Part shown: one piece after another, positions 1-8,956 of the stretch
Numbering within the stretch: the stretch's first letter is position 1
Layout of the letters: every line of letters starts with the position of its first letter
Origin: Methylorubrum zatmanii
GTDB lineage: Bacteria > Pseudomonadota > Alphaproteobacteria > Rhizobiales > Beijerinckiaceae
Direction of reading: 5' to 3'
DNA: 43,540 nt
Assembly: GCF_014845115.1 (NCBI RefSeq)
Contig: NZ_NKUI01000114.1
Coordinates: 1 to 43,540, forward strand
Translations under genes and position numbers: made by a program
Notes under the pieces: model-generated
What the model was told of the DNA's origin: nothing
Seen by the model: the letters and a program-made list of their open reading frames with translations, nothing else
Database searches by the model: none

Positions 1-752
1 GCCGAGGATCGCCCCGACCGAGCGCGACTTGACGAAGCGGGCTAGGTCCTCGATGGCCGCGATGAAGGTCAGACCCACCACCGCACCGACGCCCGGCACC
101 GTCATCAGGCGGCGACAGACCGCGTGCTCGCGGGCGATCCCCAGCATCATGCGGTTGAGACGATTGAGCGAGGGCAGCATCGCCGCGTACGCCTGTAACA
201 GCACGTCGAGGATGGCGGCGACGCGCGGCAGGTCGGCCGTCAGTTCGCGCACCCGTTCCGCGAACGTCCGGCGCTTGGCCGTGCCGAGCTTGATCCCGAA
301 CGGGTGCAGGGAGCCCCTGATCTGGTTCTCCACGTCGCCAATCTTCAGCACCAGCGTCTTACGGCTGGTCAGCAGGGTCCGCAGATCCATTGTCGGCGCG
401 CCTTCACATGGACCTGCCGGAACCAGCCGGTGCGCAGCATCTGTGTGAGGCCGCGCGCATCGTTGCGGTCGGTCTTTTGGGTCATCGCGACCATTGCCGC
501 GCGGGCGTGCCGCGCGTCCATGCACACGACGTTGGGCATGCCGAGTTCGAGCATCGCCTTGCACAGCTAACCCGCCAGCGCGCCGGTCTCCAGGCCGACG
601 CGGGCCAGCGGCAGACCGAGAGCGCCGAGCCACGTCGCCAGTGCCTCCGGCTCGCTCGCGACCTTGGCCTCGCGGACGATCTTCCCGTCCTCATCGACAA
701 CGCACATGGAGGTCTCGGCCAGCGAGACATCGAGACCGGCATATAGCGCATG
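1..752 (-). pseudogene. IS110-family transposase remnant, disrupted and cut by the window edge
   Basis: Read on the minus strand from about 752, the conceptual protein begins ALYAGLDVSLAETSMCVVDE, continues through an ETGALAG segment, then KTDRNDAR, and ends in MTVPGVGAVVGLTFIAAIED and a following ARFVKSRSVGAILG. These are the DEDD catalytic domain and the C-terminal IS116/IS110/IS902 domain of IS110-type recombinases. The gene is broken. There is no ATG before the LYAGLDV segment, a TAG stop lies in frame at 567-569, and the frame shifts at about 388-400, between HVKARR and TMDLRTLLTSRK. The C-terminal end lies outside the window, so the full element boundary is not visible. IS110 elements usually lack terminal inverted repeats, and none was seen near 752-909. 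It lies just beyond the 3' end of the P450 gene. The family call is firm. That the copy is non-functional is inferred from the two lesions, barring sequencing error. Confidence 0.85.
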
Positions 753-909
753 AGCCTGCTCCCGGATGACCGGTCGTGGGCTGATCCCCGGCAGACCGGA
801 TGGCAGCTCGGGCAGCTTGCCACGATCCGCGAGGCGGGGAAGGCTGGCGACGGCCCGATTACCCGATCTGTCGGATCGCCCCGAGGCGATGCGCCGTGAC
901 GGGGGGACA

Positions 910-2148
910 TTACCCCTCCGCCACCTCCTCCAGTGCCAGCCTCAGATGGCACGGCCCCCTCAGCGAGGCGCCCGGCCGGTAGGGCGGGGGATTCTCGGTC
1001 AGGGACAGGCCCTTCAGCCGCCGCACCAGGGAGACCAGTGCCACCTCCGCCTCGATCCGGGCCAGCGGGGCGCCGACGCAGTAATGCAGGCCCCCGCCGA
1101 AGCCGAGATGGCGGTTGTCGGGCCGATCCGGGTCGAAGCGGTCGGGGTCGGAAAAGCGCAGCGGATCGCGGTTGGCCGCCGCGAGCAGGAGAATCACCGG
1201 CGCGTCCTTCGGGATGGTGATCCCGGCGACCGGGATGTCGGCCAGCGCCAGCCGGGTGCGGTAATGGACCGGCGGCTCGTAGCGCAGCAGCTCCTCGATC
1301 AGGCGCGGGGCCGTCTCCGGCTCGGCCCGCAGACGCTCCAGATGTTCAGGGAAGCGCAGCAGCGTCAGCATGCCGTTGGTGATCAGGTTCACCGTGGTCT
1401 CGTGGCCCGCCACCAGCAGCAGCACGGCGGTGGCGATCAGGTCGAAATCGTTCATCCCGTCCGTATCGGTCGCGAGATCGGAGAGGATGTCCTCCTGCGG
1501 GTTCTTGCGCTTCTCCTTGATCAGGCCTTGGATGTAGTCGGCGATCTCGTTGAAGCAGACCTCGTTCTTGGCCTGCGTCTCCTCGTCGCCGCGCTGATTC
1601 GGCTCCAGGGCCGTCGCGAGCTGCGTCGCCCAGCCGTGGAACTGCGCCTCGTCCTCCGGCGGCACGCCGAGCAATTCGCAGATCACCGTGACCGGCAGCG
1701 GGTAGGAGAAGTCGTCGACGAGATCGATCCGCGTCTTGCCCGCCATCTTGGCGATCAGGTCGTCGGTGATGCGTTGCGTCTTCTCGCGCATGCCGCGCAC
1801 CCGCTGAGGCGTGAAGCAGCGCATCACCTGCCCCCTCAGACGGTCGTGGTCGGGCGGGTCGCGGAAGATGAAGGGCCGGTGCCGCTTGCGGATCTCGGCC
1901 CGGACCGGGCGCACCAGCAGATCGGTGATCGGATGGCCGGTCCAGCGGAATTTCTGCGGATCGGGCAGGTCGTCGGAGCTGATCCGGGGGTCGGAGATTA
2001 GCCGCGCCAGCTCGGCATGGGTGCTGACGACATAGGTGCCGTCCTCCTGCCGGGAGACCGGGATTTTCCGCAGTTCCGCGTAGAGCGGGTAGGGGTTCGC
2101 CCGGTTGGCCGGGTCGAGGATCTGTTCGAACAGCGTGCTTCCGGTCAC
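910..2148 (-). CDS. Cytochrome P450 (bacterial class I)
   Basis: The predicted protein has 412 aa and starts at a GTG at 2148, four bases after the stop of the upstream reductase gene. A longer frame to 2337 exists, but its extra N-terminus only overlaps the reductase in another frame, whereas the GTG start begins with the usual P450 opening TLFEQILDPANRANPYPLYA. Family motifs are present in order: the I-helix oxygen-activation motif AGHETT, the K-helix ExxR as ELLR, and the heme loop FGGGLHYCVG with the thiolate ligand at about Cys357. The protein is soluble with no membrane anchor, as expected for a bacterial P450 taking electrons from a ferredoxin. It is the last gene of a ferredoxin-reductase-P450 operon, so its redox partners are almost certainly the two upstream products. 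The substrate cannot be told from the sequence. Oxidation of a terpenoid, fatty acid or aromatic compound would all be possible. Confidence 0.93.
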   Translation of the reverse strand: MTGSTLFEQILDPANRANPYPLYAELRKIPVSRQEDGTYVVSTHAELARLISDPRISSDDLPDPQKFRWTGHPITDLLVRPVRAEIRKRHRPFIFRDPPDHDRLRGQVMRCFTPQRVRGMREKTQRITDDLIAKMAGKTRIDLVDDFSYPLPVTVICELLGVPPEDEAQFHGWATQLATALEPNQRGDEETQAKNEVCFNEIADYIQGLIKEKRKNPQEDILSDLATDTDGMNDFDLIATAVLLLVAGHETTVNLITNGMLTLLRFPEHLERLRAEPETAPRLIEELLRYEPPVHYRTRLALADIPVAGITIPKDAPVILLLAAANRDPLRFSDPDRFDPDRPDNRHLGFGGGLHYCVGAPLARIEAEVALVSLVRRLKGLSLTENPPPYRPGASLRGPCHLRLALEEVAEG

Positions 2149-2152
2149 GGGA

Positions 2153-3415
2153 TCACGGCTCCTGCACACGGAGGCGGGGCTGGTCGAGGGCCTCCTCGAT
2201 CGGCGGGAACGGGGCGCGTTCCCGGATCGCGGCCTTGTAGGCGGGCAGCCAGCGGGCGCTGTCGATGGAGGCCGCGGCGACGGTTCGGCCCTCCTTGCCG
2301 AACACGGCCACGAGCCGACGCTCCTCCAGGGAGCCATGCCTCACCGCGAAGGCGTCGGCGCCGTCGGTGAGCCCCACGAGCTTGATGGTCAGGCCGAATT
2401 GCTGCGACCAGAAATCGGGCAGGTGATCGTGCCGGCGCATCGCCGAGGCGTCGCCCGCCAGCATGTTGCCGGCGGCGGTCTCGGCCTGTGCGCGGGCATT
2501 GCCCCAATGCTCCACCGCCACCAGGGCGTCGTCGTCATGCGGGTTCGGCCAGCGGGCGACATCGCCTGCGGCGAACACGCCTCGGACCACGCTCCCGTCC
2601 CGGCGCAGGGCACGGCAGAAGGCGTCGCAGCGCAGGCCCTTGGCATCCGCCGCGAGGCCCGAGCCATCGAGCCACTCGACATTGCGCAGGGTGCCGATGG
2701 CCGCGACGAGGCAATCGGTTTCGATCCGTTCGCCGTCCTTCAGCGTCACGGCGGTCAAACGCCCGCCTTCCGCTTCCATCCGCTCGATTTCCGATGCGAG
2801 GCGCAGATCGACGCCCTTCTCGCGCGCCACTTCGCCGATCAGGCCGCCGAGGTGGGCGCCGAGGGCGGCGGCCAGGGGAGTGGCGTCGCGCACCAGCAGC
2901 GTGACCGGGATGTCGAGGTCGCGACAGGTCGAGGCGACCTCGAAGCCGATGAAGCCGCCGCCGACGAGAACGACGCGCCGTGGCTTCGCCTGAAGCCGCT
3001 GCCCGAGCCGCTGCGCGTCGTCCCGGCCGCGCAAGGTATAGAGCCCGTCGAGGGCGGCCTCCTCGGGCTTCGGCCAGGGCCGGGCCCTTGTGCCGGTGGC
3101 GATCAGCAGGCGATCGTAGGGCAGGCGGCTGCCATCGCCGAGTTCGACGAAGCGCTCCTCGGGATCGAGCCGGGTCGCGGGCAGGCCGAGGCGGAACTCG
3201 GCCTCCAAATCCGGGTGGCGGGGCAGGGTGGTGTCGGCGGAGTAGAGGCCGCGCAGCACCTGCTTGGAGAGCGGCGGCCGGTCATAGGGCAGGTGGGGTT
3301 CGTCGCCGATCAGGGTGAGACGGCCGGCAAAGCCCCGTTCGCGCAGGCCGTGGGCGGCGGCGAGACCTGCCAGGGAGGCGCCGGCGATGACGATGCGCTC
3401 GGGCGATGTCGTCAC
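2153..3415 (-). CDS. NAD(P)H-dependent ferredoxin reductase, FAD-binding
   Basis: The 420-aa flavoprotein belongs to the rubredoxin/putidaredoxin reductase group of the pyridine nucleotide-disulphide oxidoreductases. The N-terminal FAD-binding motif reads IVIAGASLAGLAAAHGL, followed by the typical YDRPPLSK segment. A second Rossmann motif for NAD(P)H, VVLVGGGFIGFEVAST, lies near residue 150, and the FAD-contacting FAAGDVARW segment is in the second half. The ATG at 3415 overlaps the ferredoxin stop in an ATGA arrangement, so translation is probably coupled. Its role would be to pass electrons from NAD(P)H to the small ferredoxin encoded just upstream, which then reduces the P450 encoded just downstream. 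The length is normal for the family and nothing is missing. Preference for NADH over NADPH was not judged. Confidence 0.93.
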   Translation of the reverse strand: MTTSPERIVIAGASLAGLAAAHGLRERGFAGRLTLIGDEPHLPYDRPPLSKQVLRGLYSADTTLPRHPDLEAEFRLGLPATRLDPEERFVELGDGSRLPYDRLLIATGTRARPWPKPEEAALDGLYTLRGRDDAQRLGQRLQAKPRRVVLVGGGFIGFEVASTCRDLDIPVTLLVRDATPLAAALGAHLGGLIGEVAREKGVDLRLASEIERMEAEGGRLTAVTLKDGERIETDCLVAAIGTLRNVEWLDGSGLAADAKGLRCDAFCRALRRDGSVVRGVFAAGDVARWPNPHDDDALVAVEHWGNARAQAETAAGNMLAGDASAMRRHDHLPDFWSQQFGLTIKLVGLTDGADAFAVRHGSLEERRLVAVFGKEGRTVAAASIDSARWLPAYKAAIRERAPFPPIEEALDQPRLRVQEP

Positions 3416-3630
3416 CGCGCGGCTCCGGTCTCGTCGGGAGCATCGCTGACGGCGGTGATCGCCCGGACCGGGCAGGCATGGACGGCGCGCTCGATCTCAC
3501 CCCGTGCCGACTCATCCGGGGCGGGATCGTAGACCAGGGCTTCCTTGCCGTGCAGGGCGAAATGGCCGGGCGCGGCGTAGAGGCATTGCGCGTAGGCCTG
3601 ACAGCGATTGAGATCCACGACGACCTTCAT
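3412..3630 (-). CDS. Small P450-type ferredoxin, probably [3Fe-4S]
   Basis: A 72-aa protein with a short beta N-terminus (MKVVVDLNRC) and three cysteines: Cys10, Cys16 (C-x5-C) and Cys53 followed by proline (HACPVRAI). The middle cysteine of a normal CxxCxxC cluster is replaced by Ala13. This three-cysteine pattern is the one seen in small ferredoxins that serve bacterial P450s and carry a [3Fe-4S] cluster, although some relatives hold [4Fe-4S] with a non-cysteine ligand. It is the first gene of the three-gene operon, and its end overlaps the reductase start by four bases. The 156 bp between this start and the downstream-facing stop at 3787 must hold the operon promoter. No convincing -35/-10 pair was picked out there. 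Confidence 0.9.
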   Translation of the reverse strand: MKVVVDLNRCQAYAQCLYAAPGHFALHGKEALVYDPAPDESARGEIERAVHACPVRAITAVSDAPDETGAAR

Positions 3631-3786
3631 GGGCGCTTTCGGTCAGCCTTTGCCACGGGGAGAACAGCCACCGGAGAGGCGGCCCGACGATAGCTAGGGC
3701 AGGGCCGTCCGCGCACCACGGCGGCGGCCTGACGCTCCCGGCCGCTTGAGGAACTGCTCAAACGCCGTGTCGGATCAATCGCGGGG

Positions 3787-4872
3787 TCAGGGAGCGGCGG
3801 GCTCGATGGTGCCCAGGGTCCGCCGCCCGAGCGCCCGCGCCTTGAGGCGCAGGGCCGGCTTCTCGATGCCGTACCAGGAGAGAGCGGCCACGAGCAGGGC
3901 GAGCAGAAGGGCCGGCGTCAGCAGCGCGAGGGCGGAGGCCGAGGGGAACAGGGCGTGCAGGCTCTGCTGGATCGGCCAGCCGTAGAGATAGACACCGTAG
4001 GACAGGTCGGCGGGCGGATCGAGGGCGGGGCGGCTCAGGACCGGCAGGAAGGCGAGCCAGATCGCGGCGTAGCTCTCGGACAGGAACAGCAGGGTGCGGC
4101 CGGGCGGGTGCCCCTGCAGCCAGATCGCCGCGGCGAGGCCGAGCAGCGGCCAGGGCCCGAGCCGCACGCGGTCGCGCCAGAGATAGAGGCAGGCACCGGC
4201 GGCGAAGATCAGCGGCAGCCGCAGGGCGGTCTCGGTGCCCTTCGGCATGTCGGGCCGGGCGGCCTCCAATCCCGCCAGGGCCAGCGCCAGGGCGAGGGTG
4301 AGGGCCGGCACGGCCCAGCGCCGCCGCAGCAGGCCGACCAGCCCGGCGGCGAGGACTCCGACGTAGCAGATCGTCTCGTATTTCAGGGTCCAGACCGTGC
4401 CGAGCGGGCTGCGATAGGGGTTGGCCTCGAACAGGCCGGGCAGGCTCGTGTTGCTCTTGAAGGACAGCAGCGTGCCGCGCACGAAGCGCCACAGCTCCGG
4501 GCTCGCGAGGTAATCGGTGAGCGGCAGCCGGGTGAGGGCGGTGCCGAGGCCGAGGCCCACCAGCAGCACCGCCGCGACGAGGCCGGGCAGGATGCGCAGG
4601 GAACGGGCGATGACATAATCGCGCCAGCCGCGCCGGTCGTAGCTCATGGTCACGAGGAAGCCGGAGACGGCGAAGAAGCCGTTCACCGCGTGCTCGCCGA
4701 GGGAGAAGCCGGTGGCGCGGGTCAGCGGCTCGTCGAGGGGATTGCCGGAGACGACGCTGAAGGCGTGGGAGAGCACGACCATCAGGGCCAGCACCAGCCG
4801 CAGGCCGGAAAAGGCGTTGTGCGGGCGCGCCAGCGCCTCCGCCACGGTCGGGCCGGAGAACAGGGCGCTCAC
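3787..4872 (-). CDS. Acyltransferase 3 (OafA-like) integral membrane protein
   Basis: The 361-aa protein starts at a GTG at 4872 that overlaps the glycosyltransferase stop codon as GTGA. The open frame extends to 5112, but that extension is an arginine/glycine-rich shadow of the glycosyltransferase gene. The N-terminal part has the acyltransferase-3 hallmarks: FSGLRLVLALMVVLSHAF, whose SH holds the conserved histidine, then GEHAVNGFFAVSGFLVTMSY and RSLRILPGL. About ten hydrophobic segments follow. The family transfers acyl groups such as acetyl to sugars of exopolysaccharide, lipopolysaccharide or Nod-factor-like glycans at the inner membrane. The coupling to a GT2 gene supports a joint role in building or decorating a surface glycan. 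The acyl donor and the acceptor are unknown. Confidence 0.88.
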   Translation of the reverse strand: MSALFSGPTVAEALARPHNAFSGLRLVLALMVVLSHAFSVVSGNPLDEPLTRATGFSLGEHAVNGFFAVSGFLVTMSYDRRGWRDYVIARSLRILPGLVAAVLLVGLGLGTALTRLPLTDYLASPELWRFVRGTLLSFKSNTSLPGLFEANPYRSPLGTVWTLKYETICYVGVLAAGLVGLLRRRWAVPALTLALALALAGLEAARPDMPKGTETALRLPLIFAAGACLYLWRDRVRLGPWPLLGLAAAIWLQGHPPGRTLLFLSESYAAIWLAFLPVLSRPALDPPADLSYGVYLYGWPIQQSLHALFPSASALALLTPALLLALLVAALSWYGIEKPALRLKARALGRRTLGTIEPAAP

Positions 4873-5780
4873 GGGGCGAGTTCCTCGGCCGAGACTTCCT
4901 CCGCCAAGCCTTCCTCCACCAAGCCTTCGCGGGCGAGGGCGCTCACGCCGCGCAGGGCCGCCCAGGCCCCGGCGGCGGAGCCGCCATAGCGCTCCAGGCC
5001 GGAGCGGCGGAGGACAAGGGCGGAGAGCGCCGCCTTCGGGGCGTTCGTCGTGAGCATGCCGGGGCTCGGATCGGGCAGGCCGTATTTGCGCGACACGTAG
5101 GCGCGCGACCAAGCTTGGTGCCAGCGGGTGCGGAACACCCGGCCCGGCTCCGGCGCCGAGGAGCGCCCGCGCCCGTGCAGGGCTACGGCGCCATGGACAT
5201 GGACCAGGGCCCGCCCCGCATCGGCCACCCGGCGGCAGAGGTCGTCATCCTCGTAGAACAGGAAGATGTTCGGGTCGAAACCGCCGAGTTCGAGGAAGAA
5301 GGCCCGCTCGGTCATCAGGCAGGCGCCGGAGAGGAACGGCGCGCAGGCATCGCCCTCTGGAGGCGCGCGCAGGCCCTTCGGATTGGTGAGGTAGGGCGCG
5401 AGCAGCGAGCGCGGCTGGTAGAAGAAGCGCCCGTCCGGCTCGTGGATGCGCGGCGCCAGCAGCCCGGCATCGGGCCAGTCCCGCGCGGCGGTGCGGAGGG
5501 CGGCGGCGGCGCCCGGTTGCAGGACGAGGTCCGGGTTCAGGATGAGGACGTGGCGCGCCCCCTCGGCGGCCCGCACGCCGATATTGTTGGCGCGGCCATA
5601 GCCCTCGTTGCGGGCATTGCGGATCACCCGCGCCCCGTGGCGGCGCGCCACCGCCACCGAGTCGTCGCGGCTCGCATTGTCGACGACGAGGGCCGGAACG
5701 TTGTCGCGGGCAAGCGCGCCGAGGCAGGCGGGCAGAACCGCGGCGCTGTCGTGGGTGACGACGATGGCGGTCAGCGACAT
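4869..5780 (-). CDS. Family 2 glycosyltransferase (rhamnosyltransferase-like)
   Basis: The 303-aa protein starts MSLTAIVVTHDSAAVLPACL at 5780. An in-frame ATG at 5810 was rejected because it lies in the loop of a GC hairpin (5798-5821) and adds residues not typical of the family. GT-A signatures are clear: VVDNASRDDSV, the N-rich RNARNEGYGRANNIGV, LILNPDLVL (the metal-binding DxD-like position), LSGACLMTERAFFLELGGFD and FLFYEDDDLCRRVADAG. These match the WbbL/RfbF-like GT2 group that adds rhamnose or a related sugar to surface polysaccharide. The C-terminus ends in acidic five-residue repeats (EGLVE, EGLAE, EVSAE, ELAP) coded by a 15-nt tandem repeat. The gene overlaps the acyltransferase by four bases and lies 55 bp after aspS. 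The donor sugar cannot be read from the sequence. Confidence 0.9.
   Translation of the reverse strand: MSLTAIVVTHDSAAVLPACLGALARDNVPALVVDNASRDDSVAVARRHGARVIRNARNEGYGRANNIGVRAAEGARHVLILNPDLVLQPGAAAALRTAARDWPDAGLLAPRIHEPDGRFFYQPRSLLAPYLTNPKGLRAPPEGDACAPFLSGACLMTERAFFLELGGFDPNIFLFYEDDDLCRRVADAGRALVHVHGAVALHGRGRSSAPEPGRVFRTRWHQAWSRAYVSRKYGLPDPSPGMLTTNAPKAALSALVLRRSGLERYGGSAAGAWAALRGVSALAREGLVEEGLAEEVSAEELAP
4872..4928 (-). repeat. 15-nt tandem repeat at the 3' end of the glycosyltransferase gene
   Basis: On the minus strand, units GAAGGCTTGGTGGAG (4914-4928), GAAGGCTTGGCGGAG (4899-4913) and GAAGTCTCGGCCGAG (4884-4898) are followed by a partial unit. They encode the peptide units EGLVE, EGLAE and EVSAE, plus ELAP. 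Unit length is a multiple of three, so copy-number change would keep the frame and leave the coupled acyltransferase start intact. Confidence 0.75.
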
Positions 5781-5797
5781 GCCGTGATCCGCAGGCA

Positions 5798-5821
5798 CCC
5801 TCCCCCGCATGGGGGGGAGGG
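5798..5821. repeat. GC hairpin between aspS and the glycosyltransferase gene
   Basis: Arms CCCTCCCCC (5798-5806) and GGGGGAGGG (5813-5821) enclose a 6-nt loop. It lies in the short gap downstream of the aspS stop. There is no T-tract on either strand, so it may be a processing or stability hairpin rather than a factor-independent terminator. It includes an alternative ATG for the glycosyltransferase, which argues for the internal start at 5780. Confidence 0.55.
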
Positions 5822-5835
5822 TTCAACGCTGTCCC

Positions 5836-7650
5836 TCACCCCTTCTTCTCGGGCAGGTTCAGGCGGATATGCAGCTCGCGCAGCTGCTTCGGCGTCGCCT
5901 CGGCGGGGGCGCCCATCATCAGATCCTCGGCGCGCTGGTTCATCGGGAACAGCACGACCTCGCGGATGTTCGGCTCGTGGCAGAGCAGCATGACGATGCG
6001 GTCCACCCCCGGTGCGATGCCGCCGTGCGGCGGGGCGCCGAGGCGGAGCGCGTTCAGCATGCCGCCGAACTTCTCTTCCAGCACATCCTTGCCGTAGCCG
6101 GCGATGCTGAACGCCTTCTCCATCACGTCGGGGCGATGGTTGCGGATCGCGCCGGAGGACAGCTCGATGCCGTTGCAGACGATGTCGTACTGGAACGCCT
6201 TGATCCCGAGGATCTTCTCCGCATCGCCCTCACCCAGGGCCAGGAACTCGTCCCGGTCGAAGTTCGGCATCGAGAACGGGTTGTGGGAGAAGTCGATCCG
6301 CTTCTCCTCCTCGTTCCACTCGTACATCGGGAAGTCGACGACCCAGCAGAAGGCGAACTGATCCGTGTCGGAGAGCTTGAGCTCGTCGCCGATGCGGATG
6401 CGGGCCTTGCCGGCGAGGGCCGCCGCCTTGGCCTCGGGGCCGGCGGAGAGGAACACCGCATCGCCCGCCTTGGCTCCGGCCTTCTCGGCGATCCGCGCCT
6501 GGATGGCGGCGGGGATGAACTTGGCGATCGGTCCCTTGCCGGTGAGCTGGCCGCCCTCCTCCTCGAACACGATGTAGCCGAGGCCCGGCGCGCCTTCCGA
6601 GCGGGCCCATTCGTTGAGCTTGTCGAAGAACGAGCGCGGCTGGCCCGCCGCGCCGGTGGCGGGAATGGCGCGGACCACGCCGCCCGCCTTGATCACGCCC
6701 TTGAACGCCTTGAACTCCACCGCGTCGTCGGCGAACTCGTCGGTCACGTCGGCGATGATCAGCGGGTTGCGCAGGTCCGGCTTGTCGACGCCGTATTTCA
6801 GCATCGCGTCGGCATAGGTGATGCGCGGGAAGACCGGCGTCACCCGCTTACCCTCGGCGAATTCCTCGAACACGCCGCGCAGCACCGGCTCGACCGCCTG
6901 GAACACGTCCTCCTGCGTGACGAAGCTCATCTCGATATCGAGCTGGTAGAACTCGCCCGGAGAGCGGTCGGCGCGGGCATCCTCGTCGCGGAAGCAGGGC
7001 GCGATCTGGAAGTAGCGGTCGAAGCCGGCGATCATCGTCAGCTGCTTGAACTGCTGCGGCGCCTGCGGCAGCGCGTAGAATTTTCCGGGGTGGACGCGAG
7101 AGGGGACCAGATAGTCGCGCGCGCCCTCGGGGCTCGACGCGGTCAGGATCGGCGTCTGGAACTCGAAGAAGCCGCCCTCGCGCATGCGGCGGCGGAGCGA
7201 ATCGATGATCGCGCCGCGCTTCATGATGTTGGCGTGCAGCTTCTCCCGGCGGAGATCGAGGAAGCGGTACTTGAGCCGCGTCTCCTCCGGATATTCCTGG
7301 TCGCCGAAGACGGGCAGGGGCAGCTCGCCCGCCGGGCCCAGCACTTCGAGATCGTCGATATAGACCTCGACCGCGCCGGTCGGCAGCTCGGCGTTCTCGG
7401 TGCCGGCGGGGCGGGTGCGCACGCGGCCGTCGATGCGGATCACCCATTCGGAGCGGACGGCTTCAGCCTCCTTGAAGGCCTTCGAGTCGGAATCGATCAC
7501 GCATTGCGTGAGGCCGTAATGGTCGCGCAGGTCGATGAAGAGCACGCCGCCGTGGTCGCGGATGCGGTGGCACCAGCCGGACAGGCGGACCTCGCCGCCG
7601 ACATCGGACGGGCGGAGCGCCCCGCAGGTATGGGTACGGTAACGGTGCAT
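5836..7650 (-). CDS. aspS: Aspartyl-tRNA synthetase
   Basis: The 604-aa protein starts [20 protein letters not shown] at 7650. An upstream in-frame ATG at 7704 adds 18 residues that do not fit the family. It is a class IIb synthetase of the bacterial type. The order is an N-terminal OB-fold anticodon-binding domain ([20 protein letters not shown]), motif 1 region ([20 protein letters not shown]), motif 2 ([20 protein letters not shown]), the bacterial GAD insertion, then motif 3 ([14 protein letters not shown]). The length is the usual one for bacterial AspRS, about 590-610 aa. It charges tRNA-Asp in the cytoplasm. Whether it also mischarges tRNA-Asn, as in bacteria that make Asn-tRNA through GatCAB, cannot be decided here. 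It precedes the glycosyltransferase and acyltransferase genes on the same strand, which may be read through from it. Confidence 0.97.
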   Translation of the reverse strand: MHRYRTHTCGALRPSDVGGEVRLSGWCHRIRDHGGVLFIDLRDHYGLTQCVIDSDSKAFKEAEAVRSEWVIRIDGRVRTRPAGTENAELPTGAVEVYIDDLEVLGPAGELPLPVFGDQEYPEETRLKYRFLDLRREKLHANIMKRGAIIDSLRRRMREGGFFEFQTPILTASSPEGARDYLVPSRVHPGKFYALPQAPQQFKQLTMIAGFDRYFQIAPCFRDEDARADRSPGEFYQLDIEMSFVTQEDVFQAVEPVLRGVFEEFAEGKRVTPVFPRITYADAMLKYGVDKPDLRNPLIIADVTDEFADDAVEFKAFKGVIKAGGVVRAIPATGAAGQPRSFFDKLNEWARSEGAPGLGYIVFEEEGGQLTGKGPIAKFIPAAIQARIAEKAGAKAGDAVFLSAGPEAKAAALAGKARIRIGDELKLSDTDQFAFCWVVDFPMYEWNEEEKRIDFSHNPFSMPNFDRDEFLALGEGDAEKILGIKAFQYDIVCNGIELSSGAIRNHRPDVMEKAFSIAGYGKDVLEEKFGGMLNALRLGAPPHGGIAPGVDRIVMLLCHEPNIREVVLFPMNQRAEDLMMGAPAEATPKQLRELHIRLNLPEKKG

Positions 7651-7803
7651 GGCGGGCTCTTGAGAATGAGGCCGGCACCATTCACGGGAGGCGGGTGAAG
7701 TCAAGGCGAGGGAGGACCGCGCGCGGTCGCAAGAGCGATCGCGGGCGTGATTGCCCCGTCCCAGCTCGGCCGCCGGCGCATGACGCCGGGTAGGGGAAAG
7801 GGG

Positions 7804-7831
7804 GCCCCGCCGAGCGCGCTCGGAGCGGGGC
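7804..7831 (-). terminator. Probable terminator hairpin downstream of bioB
   Basis: An imperfect inverted repeat, GCCCCGCCGAGC (7804-7815) with GCTCGGAGCGGGGC (7818-7831), lies 13 bp beyond the bioB stop. On the minus strand the stem is followed by C-rich sequence and then a short CCCTTTCCC, so the U-tract is weak. Confidence 0.5.
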
Positions 7832-7843
7832 TTGCGGCAGGGC

Positions 7844-8866
7844 CTACTCGGCGGCGGCGAGCGTCACCTCGGGCACCGGCACGCCGATGTCGCGCAGCAG
7901 CTCGGCATCCGCGTCGGCCTCGTTGTTGGCGGTGGTGAGCAGGCGCTCGCCGTAGAAGATCGAGTTGGCACCGGCCAGGAAGCACAGGATCTGCGCCTCG
8001 CGGGTCAGGCTCTTGCGGCCGGCGCTGAGCCGCACCCGCGCCTTCGGCATGACGATGCGGGCGGTGGCGCACATCCGCACGAGGTCGAGGGGATCGATCG
8101 GCGGCCGGTCCTCCAGCGGGGTGCCCTCGACCGCCACCAGGGCGTTGATCGGCACGCTCTCGGGATGCGGCGCATGGTTGGCGAGCACGAGCAGCATCTC
8201 GGCCCGGTCACGCACCCGCTCACCCATGCCGACGATGCCGCCGCAGCAGACGCCGATGCCGGCCTGCCGGACATGCTCCAGGGTCTGGAGCCGGTCGTCG
8301 TAGGTGCGGGTCGAGATGATGTCGCCGTAGAATTCCGGGCCGGTATCGAGATTGTGGTTGTAGGAGGTGAGCCCCGCTTCCGCGAGGCGCTGCGCCTGGC
8401 TCTGGGTCAGCATGCCCAGCGTCACGCAGGCCTCCATGCCGAGCCCGCGCACGCCGCGCACCATCTCCAGCACGGCGTCGAAGTCCGGTCCGTCCTTCGG
8501 CTTGCGCCACGCCGCGCCCATGCAGAAGCGGTGCGCGCCGTTGGCCTTGGCGGCGGCCGCCTCCTTCAGCACCGCCTCCACCGGCATCAGCCGCTCGCGG
8601 GGCAGGTTCGCGCCCTTGTGGTGGGCCGATTGCGGGCAATAGGCGCAATCCTCGGGGCAGCCGCCGGTCTTGATCGAGAGAAGGGCCGCCCGCTGGATGT
8701 CGGCCGGGTCGTTATGGGCCCGATGCACGCTGCCGGCCCGATGCACGAGATCGAGCAGCGGCATGTCGTGGATCGTCTGGATCTCGGCCAGCGTCCAGTC
8801 GTGACGGATGGCGGCGGGCGCCGGTGAAGAGGCCGAGGAGGCGAGGGGGACCACGGTATCGCTCAT
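7844..8866 (-). CDS. bioB: Biotin synthase
   Basis: The 340-aa radical-SAM enzyme inserts sulphur into dethiobiotin to make biotin, the last step of the pathway. The SAM cluster motif CxxxCxxC is at Cys70, Cys74 and Cys77 ([16 protein letters not shown]). Other family segments are [23 protein letters not shown] [26 protein letters not shown] and [19 protein letters not shown], the last holding the arginine region near the [2Fe-2S] cluster. The start at 8866 (MSDTVVPL) was preferred over an ATG at 8902, which adds twelve atypical residues. The N-terminal 20 residues are an Ala/Ser-rich tail outside the TIM barrel. No other bio gene is in the window. The gene lies 90 bp after the FAH-family gene on the same strand, so the two could share a transcript. 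Confidence 0.96.
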   Translation of the reverse strand: MSDTVVPLASSASSPAPAAIRHDWTLAEIQTIHDMPLLDLVHRAGSVHRAHNDPADIQRAALLSIKTGGCPEDCAYCPQSAHHKGANLPRERLMPVEAVLKEAAAAKANGAHRFCMGAAWRKPKDGPDFDAVLEMVRGVRGLGMEACVTLGMLTQSQAQRLAEAGLTSYNHNLDTGPEFYGDIISTRTYDDRLQTLEHVRQAGIGVCCGGIVGMGERVRDRAEMLLVLANHAPHPESVPINALVAVEGTPLEDRPPIDPLDLVRMCATARIVMPKARVRLSAGRKSLTREAQILCFLAGANSIFYGERLLTTANNEADADAELLRDIGVPVPEVTLAAAE

Positions 8867-8956
8867 GCGCCTCTTTGAGAGCGAAGGCGGGGAAAAAATC
8901 AAGCCTGACCATGTGGGCGAGCCCGCCGGCTCCTCCCCGCAGCGAGCGGCCGCCGG

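Noticed and set aside
766..2001. 411-codon plus-strand frame opposite the P450 gene
   Set aside because: No protein-family likeness. The minus strand carries a full P450 with heme and I-helix motifs.
4873..5112. 80-residue N-terminal extension of the acyltransferase
   Set aside because: It overlaps the glycosyltransferase in another frame and is Arg/Gly-rich. The GTG at 4872 in the GTGA overlap is the natural start.
5809..7698. 629-codon plus-strand frame opposite aspS
   Set aside because: Low-complexity antisense shadow of a clear aspartyl-tRNA synthetase gene.
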